A DNA stretch of 8,646 bases from Oscillospiraceae bacterium (GTDB taxonomy: Bacteria; Bacillota; Clostridia; Oscillospirales; Acutalibacteraceae), in the NCBI GenBank assembly GCA_003520555.1, contig DOUO01000039.1:1-8646 (forward strand), given 5' to 3'. The position numbers and the translations under genes are program-made. Under the pieces are notes generated by a model. That model made no database searches. It saw only the letters and a list, made by a program, of their open reading frames with translations, and had not been told where the DNA came from. Below are positions 1 through 7,005 of the stretch, one piece after another. The stretch's first letter is position 1, and each line of letters begins with the position of its first letter.

Positions 1-481
1 TGACATACTTGCACGGCAGATTATAAGCGGGCGTGATTTTTGCCTGACCTGTCGGCTCCTCGTGTCCCTGCTTTTGCATAATTTCATTACATTTGCGCCT
101 GAGCTGTACTCCGGAAAATGTGTGTATCGCGTTGTCAATGCAGCCGTGGCAGGGACTGAAGCAGCCGAGCATTTGGCTGTTGGCGGCGTTTACAATCGCG
201 TCGCATTCAATTGTTGTGATGTCGCCCCGCCAAAGATAAATGTTTTTTTGCGCGGGCTTTAAATCCGCAACGTGTGTAACGCCCCTGCGCTTTGCTTCCT
301 CACCCAGGTATTCGTCCTGAACGCGCAAAAACCGTTCGTCCGCCGCTTTCGGCATACGGATATTGAAAAGCGACCGCAGCAGCCGCCTTTGATTATATTC
401 ATCGTCCGGGATTTCTACGCTCTCCCCTCTTTCGGAAAGCAAATAATTAATAAGATATAAACGTCTTTCACTTTGATTCAC
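1..481 (-). CDS. Zinc-dependent macrodomain protein-ADP-ribose hydrolase (N-terminal part; truncated by window edge)
   Basis: Reading the minus strand from a GTG at 481 gives 160 uninterrupted codons that run off the left edge, so the C-terminal part lies outside the window. The GTG start is supported by GGAGG at 489-493, 7 nt upstream. Residues 1-80 form the helical N-terminal extension typical of the Firmicute zinc-macrodomain family. The macrodomain begins near residue 82: GDITTIECDAIVNAANS at 86-102 is the ADP-ribose-binding loop. The motif GCFSPCHGCIDNAIH at 106-120 fits the family zinc-site pattern GCFxPxHxCIDN, so C107, H112 and C114 are the likely zinc ligands. PTGQAKITPAYNLP (143-156) is another conserved macrodomain stretch. 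Known members are cytosolic and remove ADP-ribose from modified proteins, often beside a SirTM sirtuin, a GcvH-like protein and a lipoate ligase. Those partners, if present, would be left of this window. The family call is firm; the target protein cannot be seen. Confidence 0.92.
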   Translation of the reverse strand, partial: MNQSERRLYLINYLLSERGESVEIPDDEYNQRRLLRSLFNIRMPKAADERFLRVQDEYLGEEAKRRGVTHVADLKPAQKNIYLWRGDITTIECDAIVNAANSQMLGCFSPCHGCIDNAIHTFSGVQLRRKCNEIMQKQGHEEPTGQAKITPAYNLPCKYV

Positions 482-488
482 AAAACCG

Positions 489-493
489 CCTCC
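489..493 (-). promoter_or_regulatory. Ribosome binding site supporting the GTG start of the macrodomain gene
   Basis: GGAGG on the minus strand lies 7 nt before the GTG at 481. It fixes the start of the macrodomain gene, for which there is no nearby ATG in frame. Confidence 0.75.
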
Positions 494-501
494 GTGCTTT
501 T

Positions 502-530
502 ATTATCCATGATTTCAAAGCTTTTGTCCA
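502..530 (-). promoter_or_regulatory. Sigma70-type promoter of the macrodomain gene
   Basis: On the minus strand TGGACA (525-530; five of six match TTGACA) is followed after exactly 17 nt by GATAAT (502-507; five of six match TATAAT). The predicted transcription start is near 495, giving a very short leader of about 14 nt that still includes the GGAGG ribosome binding site at 489-493. The -35 element lies between the arms of the inverted repeat at 509-559, so transcription may be regulated by a protein bound there. Confidence 0.6.
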
Positions 531-559
531 GAGTTTTTTACAAGCGCTTTGAAAATCAT
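509..559. repeat. Interrupted inverted repeat straddling the macrodomain promoter (candidate operator)
   Basis: The left arm ATGATTTCAAAGC (509-521) and the right arm at 546-559, whose complement reads ATGATTTTCAAAGC, match over their whole length except for one missing T. The arms are separated by 24 nt that contain the -35 hexamer of the macrodomain promoter; the left arm falls in the -10/-35 spacer. Placement and symmetry fit binding of a dimeric regulator to two half-sites. A role as a cruciform or chance symmetry in AT-rich DNA cannot be excluded. Confidence 0.45.
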
Positions 560-579
560 TTAAATTCCGTTTTCCGTTT

Positions 580-651
580 TCAACTTTAAATTATAAAGCT
601 TCTTCGGCTGTTTGCTTAAAATATGCTTGCGCGGCCGCGCGGAATGACAAA
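580..651 (-). repeat. Copy A of a GC-palindrome-containing dispersed repeat downstream of the operon terminator
   Basis: Read on the minus strand, this segment starts in the T-tract of the operon terminator (TTTGTCATTCCG). It continues through the palindrome GCGCGGCCGCGC and then an AT-rich part with the blocks CCGAAGAA and AAGTTGA. The same order of blocks occurs at 8574-8643 on the plus strand. The ATTCCG-GCGGCCGCGCA-GC core agrees at 19 of 21 positions between the two copies. It resembles short intergenic repeats of Clostridia in which an ATTCCGAGCG-like block is followed by a CGAAGAAT-like block. No coding potential is apparent. A further element of the 482-687 gap is the promoter with its inverted repeat. 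Confidence 0.55.
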
Positions 652-675
652 AGCGTCCGCGGTTAAGCGAACGCC
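646..675 (-). terminator. Intrinsic terminator-like hairpin of the four-gene operon
   Basis: On the minus strand, 13 nt after the stop codon of the last gene, GCGTTCGC (667-674) pairs with GCGGACGC (653-660) over 8 bp with one G-U wobble. The loop is 6 nt (TTAACC) and the stem is followed by TTTTGTC. The T-tract is short, so termination may be incomplete. The position at the end of the operon supports the call. Confidence 0.65.
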
Positions 676-687
676 TTTATAGCTTTG

Positions 688-1722
688 TTAAAAATCCTCG
701 TGTCCTTCCGAGCCGTCGGAATAGGTGATTAAATAGTAACCGTGACCGGAGCCGTCGCAGTCGTATATTTTCTGCTTGGAAACAATGGTTTTGCCTGCGG
801 GCTGACTTTGCTCGGACTGTTGGGGAGCCCGGCTTTGCTGTACCTCAGACGCCTGAGACTGCTGTGGAGCGTTGTTTTGCTCCGTCGCCTGCTTTGTGCC
901 TTCGGCAATAATTTCGTTTACGGGTTCTTCAGTGGTTTTTTCACTGAGCTTCTTTTTTCCGTCCTCTTTGCCGTCAACATATTTTACCCTGTAGGTAATT
1001 TCCTTTTTGCCTTCCTTGCCCTCCTGAACTACCTTGGTTTCTCCTTCGGGAAGCGAGCTGTCTGTTGTGGTTTCGGTTTCGTACTTAATTTTCTCGGTGC
1101 GTTTTTCTTCCTTGTATTCAACGCGCTTTACTACGATTTTTAAGCCGTCCTTGATTTCGCTGTCGGGCTTGGGGCTTACTTCGTCGTCCTTGCCGAGCTT
1201 AATTTTCTGTTCGTCAAGAAATTCCTTTACGGTTTTTGCCTTTGTGGGATAATCCTTTGTTTTGCCGTCTGCGGTTAGCTTGACGGATACAGCTTTTTTA
1301 AGCGTAATTGTCATGCCGTCCTTAAGATAGCTTTTTAAATCCGCGTCGGCTTCAAGTCCGTCGGAAAGCTTGAAGCCTGCCTTTTCAATTGCCTTTTCAA
1401 CCGTGCCGCCAACAAGCTCTACGGTCTTTTTTTCGCTTCCGTTAACCACGTTAACCTTTGCGTAACGTTTGATTGTTATTTCGGAAGCGTTTGCTTCCTT
1501 CCATTTAAGCTCCTTGGAGGGAGTAACCTCGTCCTTGCTTCCAAGCTTAATTTCAGCTTTTTCAATAAGCTGGCTTACAGTCATGTCGTCCTTGCCGCTT
1601 ACTGTGGAGGCTGTGCCGTTGTCGTTGATTTTTACGCTTACTTCCGCTCCGCCGCATGCCGAAAGCATTAAAGCGAAAACCGCCGCCGCGATGATTAACG
1701 CGGCTGTTTTGATTTTTCTCAT
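688..1722 (-). CDS. DUF348/G5-domain lipoprotein, YabE-like without a catalytic domain
   Basis: This is a 344-residue exported lipoprotein. Residues 1-22 are a lipoprotein signal ending in the lipobox LSAC, with C23 as the predicted lipidated residue. Three DUF348-like modules follow (about 27-85, 88-144 and 145-201; the first is the least typical). Next comes a G5 domain (about 200-277), with its KRTEKIKYETETTTD start and KKEITYRVKYVDGKE core. Residues 278-312 are a Gln/Ser-rich linker, and the protein ends in a Gly/Asp/Tyr-rich tail (313-344). In YabE and RpfB relatives the same modules precede a 3D or lytic domain; none is present here. G5 domains are associated with binding of N-acetylglucosamine-containing glycans, so a wall-associated or glycan-binding role is inferred. 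Only 4 nt separate it from the upstream gene, and its GGAG site (1730-1733) overlaps the end of that gene, suggesting translational coupling. Confidence 0.87.
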   Translation of the reverse strand: MRKIKTAALIIAAAVFALMLSACGGAEVSVKINDNGTASTVSGKDDMTVSQLIEKAEIKLGSKDEVTPSKELKWKEANASEITIKRYAKVNVVNGSEKKTVELVGGTVEKAIEKAGFKLSDGLEADADLKSYLKDGMTITLKKAVSVKLTADGKTKDYPTKAKTVKEFLDEQKIKLGKDDEVSPKPDSEIKDGLKIVVKRVEYKEEKRTEKIKYETETTTDSSLPEGETKVVQEGKEGKKEITYRVKYVDGKEDGKKKLSEKTTEEPVNEIIAEGTKQATEQNNAPQQSQASEVQQSRAPQQSEQSQPAGKTIVSKQKIYDCDGSGHGYYLITYSDGSEGHEDF

Positions 1723-1726
1723 AATA

Positions 1727-3151
1727 TTACTCCGTTTCTGCGTTTTTTACAGTTACCCTTTGGCTTTGAAATTCCGTTGTCGTGCCGCCGTTTACGCACA
1801 AAACCGAAACCTCGGGGTTATCATTTAAGACCTCAAGCGGTATGTACGCTAAAAAGCCGCAGTCCGTTTCGTCCGTTGAAACGCCGAAAGCTTCATAGGT
1901 TTTTTTGTTTCCGCCTTTGTCATCTGTTCTGACATAAATTTCGCCGCTGTCGCCGAGGTATTCCCGCGGAATTTCTCCCGAAAGCCCGACATACATCATG
2001 TTGACTTCGGACACCTGCGCGTTGATTTTAACGCGGCTGTCCGTGATTTCTCCGCTGATTTGCGGAGCTTCCTTTGCCGGAATTACGGGCGGATTTTCCG
2101 CGAACCGATTTATGTTTCTTTCAACAATTTCAAAAATCACCGTGTCGGGCTTTTGAACTGTCATTTCAAGAGAAACGTTAACGGGTAACGCCTTTGTAAA
2201 TTCCGCCTTGCCGAAGTTACCGGCAAAAAACGGCAAAAGCGCGTTTCCGAAGGAATCGCGGAACATGTACAGGCTGCCGCTGCCGCTTTTGTTTTCGGTT
2301 TTGATAACCGCGTCCTCGACGGATTTGGTCGGGGTTGTGTATTTATAGCTGTTTTCAATGCCGTAGTTGAAATTATACTCGGTATTTTCTCCCGAGGGAT
2401 AAAGCATTTTCGCGAGGTCTCCCGTGTGAGTTTTTTCTCTTTTCGGGGAAACGTCTCCGAAGGTATTGTGACTTATTTTTGCTCTGTCAAGGATTTTGTT
2501 GTACGCCAAAAGCGCGCCCTTGTTGTTCCAGTGCGAATCCTGCTTTAAATAAAGCGTTTCACTTTCATTTTTGAACAGCTCAAACAAATCGCAGTAGTTA
2601 ACGCCCTCGGCTTCAAGCGCGGATTTAAGCCTATCCGAATTTTTTTGGCTTGAAGCCTTTGCGCCGCAGTAAAACGGCATATGCCCGGGATAGAGCGAAT
2701 TTTTGTTGGGCGCTACGGTAAAAATAAACTCGGCGCCGTTTGCCTTAACGTAATCCTGCGTAAGCCTTAAATTGCGCGCGGCGTTGTTTACAGCCCTTTG
2801 CGACATAAGGTTTCTGCCGAGAAAATTATCGAGGCTTGAGGAATAGTAAAGCCAGCCGTCCGTACCCGTGACAACCGAATCAAGGCTTGAGGTTTGGAAA
2901 AGCGTTGACTGAACGGAGGCGTCGGCGGTTATCAGCTGAGGCCTGAACGCGAAGGATTTTTCAAAGTAACTTCCCATCTGCTGAAAATACAGGGGATTGA
3001 AGCTGTTATCGCCGTTTAAAGCCGAAGGCTTTTCGGTTTTTTGCTCGTTGCCCACAGGCTCGGTAAAGCCGCTTACCGCAAGCCCCGCAAAGGGCAAAAC
3101 GCATAAAATCATTCCTGCTGCCGTGAAAAGCAGCAAAAGCTTTTTAATCAT
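1727..3151 (-). CDS. AlgJ/AlgX-type SGNH (DHHW family) polysaccharide O-acetyltransferase
   Basis: The 474-residue protein has an N-terminal hydrophobic segment (about 4-27) with lysines before it, so it is exported or anchored outside the membrane. Residues about 85-350 form the ALGX/DHHW SGNH-like domain. TGTDGWLYYSS (95-105) is the conserved block near the start. KQDSHWNNKGA (203-213) carries the Asp205/His207 pair. FRDSFGNALLPFF (297-309) supplies the nucleophile Ser300. VERNINRF (343-350) is the usual end block. In AlgJ/AlgX and related proteins this triad transfers acetyl groups, passed on by an MBOAT protein, onto an extracellular polysaccharide. The MBOAT gene lies 14 nt upstream, as expected for the pair. 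Residues about 360-474 form an extra beta-strand-rich C-terminal region of unknown function. An AAAGGCGG site precedes the ATG. The family is clear; the acceptor glycan is not. Confidence 0.9.
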   Translation of the reverse strand: MIKKLLLLFTAAGMILCVLPFAGLAVSGFTEPVGNEQKTEKPSALNGDNSFNPLYFQQMGSYFEKSFAFRPQLITADASVQSTLFQTSSLDSVVTGTDGWLYYSSSLDNFLGRNLMSQRAVNNAARNLRLTQDYVKANGAEFIFTVAPNKNSLYPGHMPFYCGAKASSQKNSDRLKSALEAEGVNYCDLFELFKNESETLYLKQDSHWNNKGALLAYNKILDRAKISHNTFGDVSPKREKTHTGDLAKMLYPSGENTEYNFNYGIENSYKYTTPTKSVEDAVIKTENKSGSGSLYMFRDSFGNALLPFFAGNFGKAEFTKALPVNVSLEMTVQKPDTVIFEIVERNINRFAENPPVIPAKEAPQISGEITDSRVKINAQVSEVNMMYVGLSGEIPREYLGDSGEIYVRTDDKGGNKKTYEAFGVSTDETDCGFLAYIPLEVLNDNPEVSVLCVNGGTTTEFQSQRVTVKNAETE

Positions 3152-3165
3152 AATTTGCCGCCTTT

Positions 3166-4593
3166 CTAAAATCTAAAATATATAAACGGATTATAAGCCG
3201 CGCCTGAAAGCCTAAGCATGCACCACGCAAGCAGCAAAAACGCCGCGACAAAAAGCACAGCCTGAATCGCAAGCTGCTTTTTTGAAAGCGCCGCAAAGCC
3301 GCCGGGCGCAACCCTGAGCCTTTGGATTGCGGACCTTAAGGGAGCGCAGCCCAAAACCGCCGCCGCGAGCATAACCAAAAACCAAGGTGTAAGCTGAGTA
3401 AGCGCAAGGCTGAGAGACGCCTGAGAAACGTCAAAGCCCGCAAACATTTTACCGATAAAGCCGAAGCCCTGCATAACCGTGTCAGCGCGGAACATTACAA
3501 AGCCCACGGTGACAACAATTACCGTGTAAACGCCGCCAAGCGCCTTGGGAAGCTTTTTTATTGCCGGAACGTACTGTTCAAGCAGCAAAAACGCGCCATG
3601 GTAAAGTCCCCACAGAACAAAGGTCCAGCTGGCGCCGTGCCAAAGTCCGGTGCAGAAAAACACAATAATTTTATTGACCGCCGTGCGCGCGCCGCCCCTG
3701 CGGTTGCCGCCAAGCGGAATGTACAGGTATTCCTTAAACCAGGTTGAGAGCGAAATATGCCATCTGCGCCAAAAATCCTGAATGTTTGAAGCTCCGTAGG
3801 GATAATTGAAGTTTTCCTTGAATTCAAATCCGAACATCATTCCCAAGCCAATCGCCATGTCGGAATAACCCGAAAAGTCGTAATAAATCTGAAAAAGATA
3901 AGCAAACGCGCCGAGCCAAGCCGTAATAACGCTGAGCGAGGACGAATCCGCCGCGAACATTATGTCGGCGGTTTGTCCCATGGTGTTTGCGATAAGCACC
4001 TTTTTGGCAAGTCCGCAGATAAACCTGCGAAAGCCGAGCGCGACCTTTTCAACACTTTGCGCGCGGTTGTCAATTTGCATGCTGATGTCGCGGTACTTGA
4101 CAATAGGACCGGCGATGAGCTGCGGAAAAAACGTGATGTACAAAAGCACCTTGAAATAATTTTTCTGCACGTCAACAACATTTCTGTAAACGTCAATTAC
4201 ATACGAAAGCGCCTGAAAGGTGAAGAATGAAATTCCTATGGGAAGGGTGATTTGCGGAACAGGTATTGACATGCCCGTAACGGTGTTGAGCGTTTCAACA
4301 AAGAAGCCGGAATATTTAAACACCGCGAGCATGCCGAGGTTAATTACCACAGCCGCCGCAAGCGCCGCCTTGCCGCGCGAACCGTCCTTTTTTATAACCA
4401 GACGCGCGCAGACATAGTTCAAAACCGAGCTGAATATCATCAGCAGCACATAAACCGGTTCGCCGTAGGCGTAAAAAACAAGGCTTGCGGCAATGAGAAG
4501 TCCGTTGCGGAATTTCAAATTGGGAACTGCCGTGTACAGAAGAAATACAGTCGGCAGAAAGATAGAAATAAATACTAATGAACTGAAAACCAT
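3166..4593 (-). CDS. AlgI-type MBOAT family O-acyltransferase
   Basis: A 475-residue polytopic membrane protein of the usual length for AlgI/PatA/DltB relatives. Hydrophobic segments span most of the chain (for example 3-22, 31-58, 75-93, 118-137, 222-245, 306-330, 350-368, 402-418 and 441-462). FWRRWHISLSTWFKEYLYIP (274-293) is the MBOAT signature. GLWHGASWTFVLWGLYHG (316-333) contains His319, which corresponds to the invariant catalytic histidine. The C-terminus NPFIYFRF is typical of the family. The protein should take an acyl group, most likely acetyl from acetyl-CoA, from the cytoplasm and hand it to the SGNH partner encoded 14 nt downstream. It starts 11 nt after the stop codon of the Fn3/transglutaminase gene, with only a weak AGG-type ribosome site, consistent with translation coupled to that gene. 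The substrate polysaccharide cannot be inferred. Confidence 0.94.
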   Translation of the reverse strand: MVFSSLVFISIFLPTVFLLYTAVPNLKFRNGLLIAASLVFYAYGEPVYVLLMIFSSVLNYVCARLVIKKDGSRGKAALAAAVVINLGMLAVFKYSGFFVETLNTVTGMSIPVPQITLPIGISFFTFQALSYVIDVYRNVVDVQKNYFKVLLYITFFPQLIAGPIVKYRDISMQIDNRAQSVEKVALGFRRFICGLAKKVLIANTMGQTADIMFAADSSSLSVITAWLGAFAYLFQIYYDFSGYSDMAIGLGMMFGFEFKENFNYPYGASNIQDFWRRWHISLSTWFKEYLYIPLGGNRRGGARTAVNKIIVFFCTGLWHGASWTFVLWGLYHGAFLLLEQYVPAIKKLPKALGGVYTVIVVTVGFVMFRADTVMQGFGFIGKMFAGFDVSQASLSLALTQLTPWFLVMLAAAVLGCAPLRSAIQRLRVAPGGFAALSKKQLAIQAVLFVAAFLLLAWCMLRLSGAAYNPFIYFRF

Positions 4594-4604
4594 TTAATTA
4601 CCTG

Positions 4605-6974
4605 TTACTTCCAAATCGCCTTGCCGTCTTTAATTTCAACCTCGCTCTTAAATGTCGCGCTTACGTTCCAGTAATGATACGACATCATGTACGAGGTGTA
4701 AGGCGGATTGCCGTAACCGGGAATGTTGGCGTCGGGGTCGCAGTAAAGCCATCTGCCGTTTACAAGAACCTCGCACCAGCCGTGAGGCGAGCCGTTGCCG
4801 GTTGCGCCCACGCACATCCTTGTGCGGTAGCCTGCAAGCTTGGCAACGCAGGTGTAGCTTGCCGCGTAACGGAAGCAGTTGCCTTTTTTGTTTTTGAACA
4901 TTTCAATCGCTATCGCCGGAATATCGGAAGATTTTTTCGGATTGTTGTAGGAACGGCTGTAGGGATATTTGTTCGCAAGCACCATAAAGCCTGTTTTTGC
5001 CCTGTCCTTAAGCGTTGCGCCGGTACATTCGTTCATCAAAAATTCCGCCGCAAGGCGCATTTCCTCAGAGGTGCAGCAAACGCCGTTTTCGTCGGCGTAG
5101 TAATAGCCCTCGCTTTTTGAGCCGACAATTGTGTTCTTTTCAAGCTGACCGTAGGAATTGTAATAATAGAGCTTTCCGTTAATTTTCTGATAACCCTTGG
5201 CAAAGTTTCCGTTGTTGAAAAAGTAAGCGACTCCGTCAACGGTTATTTTGCCGTTTGCGACCTTGCCGTTGTAATAATAGGTAACATTTTGGGGCGTGGC
5301 GGTGATTTGAACGTCGTCTTTTAACGCGCGCACGCAGTAAGCCACAACCTTGTCCTTATTGTTTGCGGTGTGCAGGAAAATCGGGTCGTGGTTATCCCCG
5401 AGCATCTTCCATCCCGCGGAGGGGGTTTTCATGTAAACGCGGTAGCCCGTAGCGCCGTCAACGGCGTTCCACGCAAGGTTATAAAAGCTGTATTCGGAAA
5501 TGAAGCCCGTGCGCGTAATATTTACGGGAGCGTTAAAGGTGTGCGCGTAGCCGTCGCCGTTATAGCCGCTGATGAAATTGCCGTTTTTGTCAAGGGCGCG
5601 TATTGTGTAGGTTTTGCGTTTACCGTTTGAAACAGCTGAATCAATGTAGCTGAGCTTTGTGCTGTCGCCAAGCCTTTTCCACGAACCGTTTACCTTTTCA
5701 AAAACTCTGTAGCCTGCGGCGCCTTCGGTTTTTGTCCAGCCGATTTTAACCGCCTGAGCCTGATTTTCAAGAAGATTTACCGACGGCGCTTTGTAATAAT
5801 GATGCGTCGTTGTGTTGCTCATGGCGTTAATCCAGCGGTTTCCTTCGCTGTTTACGGCGCGCACGGCGTAACGGTATTCGGTATTTGCCTTGGCTTCACT
5901 GTCAATATAGCTTAACGCCTTTACGTCGCCCAGGGTTTTCCAGCTTTCGCTGCCCTGCTTGCGGTATACGCGGTAGTAATCAAAATTTAAAAGCCTGTTC
6001 CACTTAAGCTCGACGCCGGAGTATACGTTTGCCGCCTTCGGAGCGGGCACTGTTGTGTAGAAGGTGTTTGAAAATCCGTCCGCGTCGAAGCCCGTTACAA
6101 AGCTTCCGTCCTTGTTTAAGCCTCTGACGGTGTAGATGTATGTATTTTGATTAACAAGATTTTTATGAATAAAGTTGTCTGACGCTGTTTCGCCGATTCT
6201 TGTCCAGGTGCCGCCGTTTTTGATATAGACGCGGTAACGATCAACACCGTTAACCTTTGTCCAGTACAGCTTGCTGCTGTTTGAGTTGTAATTGTCAACC
6301 TTGGTTATTTTCGGAGAGGCAAAGCGCGTGATTTGCGAGCTTGAGCTTGACGCGGAAATCCAGCGGTTGCCTTCCCTGTTTACAACACGTACGGAATACG
6401 AATAATTAACGCCTGCCGCGGTTCCCCTGTCAACAAACGACGTGCCGTTAACATCGCCGAGGGTTTTGGTGCTTTTGCCCGCGGCCTTGCGGTAAACTCG
6501 GTAGTAATCGCAGTTTTGAACCTTGCTCCAGCGCACCTCAACGCCTTGATTTGTCACGCTGAGCTTGGGAGCGGCCGGGCTTGTGACAAATGTATTGCTC
6601 CAACCGGCGGAGTTATATGAGGTAACAAAGTTACCCTTATTGTCAACACCTCTTACGGTGTAGACGTAAGTTTTGCCCGGAGTCAGGTTTTTATGAATGA
6701 AGGTATTGCCGGTTGTTTCCCCTATTCTTGTCCAACCGCCGTCGTTTTTAATATAAACGCGGTAACGGTCAACGCCGTTAATTTTCGTCCAGTGCAGCAT
6801 GCTGCTGTTGGCGCTTTCGCCCTCTATTTTTGTTATTTCCGGCTGCGCGTAGGCTCCGGCTTCGCCCTGAGCCTTGGCAAAAACAGCTTCGCTGTTTGTC
6901 TGAGCCGCGGAAACGGAAACAGCCGAGCCGCATACAAGGCATGCCGCCAGCGCCGCTAAAACTAATTTTTTCAT
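4605..6974 (-). CDS. Secreted Fn3-repeat, cell-wall-binding-repeat, transglutaminase-like surface protein
   Basis: I place the start at 6974 (789 residues), because AAGGAG at 6981-6986 sits 6 nt before this ATG. The in-frame ATG at 6995 has no ribosome site. Residues 1-23 are a signal peptide with predicted cleavage after VSVSA. An LAAC string at 9-12 resembles a lipobox but leaves a very short hydrophobic core. Six Fn3-like modules follow at about 44-131, 132-219, 220-308, 309-395, 396-481 and 482-568. Modules 1/3 and 2/4 are close pairs. Residues about 569-631 hold aromatic/Gly cell-wall (choline/glucan) binding-type repeats such as GYQKINGKLYYYNSYGQ. Residues about 632-789 are a transglutaminase/protease-like domain with a visible Cys-His-Asp triad: C700 (KKGNCFRYA), H731 (SPHGWCEV) and D746 (WLYCDPD). 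Such domains can act as amidases, proteases or crosslinkers, and the activity here is unknown. As first gene of the operon it is exported and probably wall-bound, displaying the enzyme on Fn3 spacers. Confidence 0.88.
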   Translation of the reverse strand: MKKLVLAALAACLVCGSAVSVSAAQTNSEAVFAKAQGEAGAYAQPEITKIEGESANSSMLHWTKINGVDRYRVYIKNDGGWTRIGETTGNTFIHKNLTPGKTYVYTVRGVDNKGNFVTSYNSAGWSNTFVTSPAAPKLSVTNQGVEVRWSKVQNCDYYRVYRKAAGKSTKTLGDVNGTSFVDRGTAAGVNYSYSVRVVNREGNRWISASSSSSQITRFASPKITKVDNYNSNSSKLYWTKVNGVDRYRVYIKNGGTWTRIGETASDNFIHKNLVNQNTYIYTVRGLNKDGSFVTGFDADGFSNTFYTTVPAPKAANVYSGVELKWNRLLNFDYYRVYRKQGSESWKTLGDVKALSYIDSEAKANTEYRYAVRAVNSEGNRWINAMSNTTTHHYYKAPSVNLLENQAQAVKIGWTKTEGAAGYRVFEKVNGSWKRLGDSTKLSYIDSAVSNGKRKTYTIRALDKNGNFISGYNGDGYAHTFNAPVNITRTGFISEYSFYNLAWNAVDGATGYRVYMKTPSAGWKMLGDNHDPIFLHTANNKDKVVAYCVRALKDDVQITATPQNVTYYYNGKVANGKITVDGVAYFFNNGNFAKGYQKINGKLYYYNSYGQLEKNTIVGSKSEGYYYADENGVCCTSEEMRLAAEFLMNECTGATLKDRAKTGFMVLANKYPYSRSYNNPKKSSDIPAIAIEMFKNKKGNCFRYAASYTCVAKLAGYRTRMCVGATGNGSPHGWCEVLVNGRWLYCDPDANIPGYGNPPYTSYMMSYHYWNVSATFKSEVEIKDGKAIWK
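5790..6845 (-). repeat. Tandem 528-bp internal duplication of an Fn3 module pair
   Basis: Within the Fn3/transglutaminase gene, residues 44-219 and 220-395 (DNA 6318-6845 and 5790-6317) are two copies of one two-module unit. Conserved strings recur at a constant 176-residue offset: NGVDRYRVYIKN and FIHKNL in the first module, DYYRVYRK, KTLGDV and NREGNRWI/NSEGNRWI in the second. The DNA is also visibly similar, as in the stretches around 6180-6260 and 6715-6790. Modules 5 and 6 are more diverged and do not follow the pattern. This is a gene-internal repeat, not a mobile element. Confidence 0.85.
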
Positions 6975-6980
6975 AATAAT

Positions 6981-6986
6981 CTCCTT
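6981..6986 (-). promoter_or_regulatory. Ribosome binding site that fixes the Fn3/transglutaminase start
   Basis: AAGGAG on the minus strand is 6 nt before the ATG at 6974. It lies inside the longer in-frame reading that begins at 6995, so the shorter start is preferred. The resulting N-terminus MKKLVLAALAA is also a better signal peptide. Confidence 0.8.
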
Positions 6987-7005
6987 CTTTTGCATGGGTA
7001 TGTAT

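Noticed and set aside
62..460. Two plus-strand ORFs at 62-262 and 272-460
   Set aside because: They are antisense to the macrodomain reading, which has a clear family motif, promoter and ribosome site. Neither plus-strand ORF has a convincing start signal or recognisable product.
630..641. GC palindrome at 630-641 as an independent terminator
   Set aside because: It has no loop-forming spacer and no T-tract, and it is better explained as the core of the dispersed repeat.
742..1143. Plus-strand 133-codon hydrophobic ORF
   Set aside because: It is the complement of the Lys/Glu-rich G5 lipoprotein coding strand, which automatically yields Phe/Leu-rich antisense text. No ribosome binding site was seen.
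4674..5120. Plus-strand 148-codon ORF
   Set aside because: It is antisense to the catalytic transglutaminase-like domain, has no ribosome site, and its composition reflects the complementary strand.
5070..5265. Cell-wall-binding-type repeats as proof of choline-dependent anchoring
   Set aside because: The aromatic/Gly pattern is present, but only about three degenerate units are seen and the typical choline-box tryptophans are missing. Wall binding is plausible but choline specificity is not supported.
6975..6995. Upstream in-frame ATG at 6995 for the Fn3/transglutaminase protein
   Set aside because: It lacks a Shine-Dalgarno, and the extension would contain the AAGGAG that serves the ATG at 6974 and would put charged residues before an otherwise standard signal peptide.
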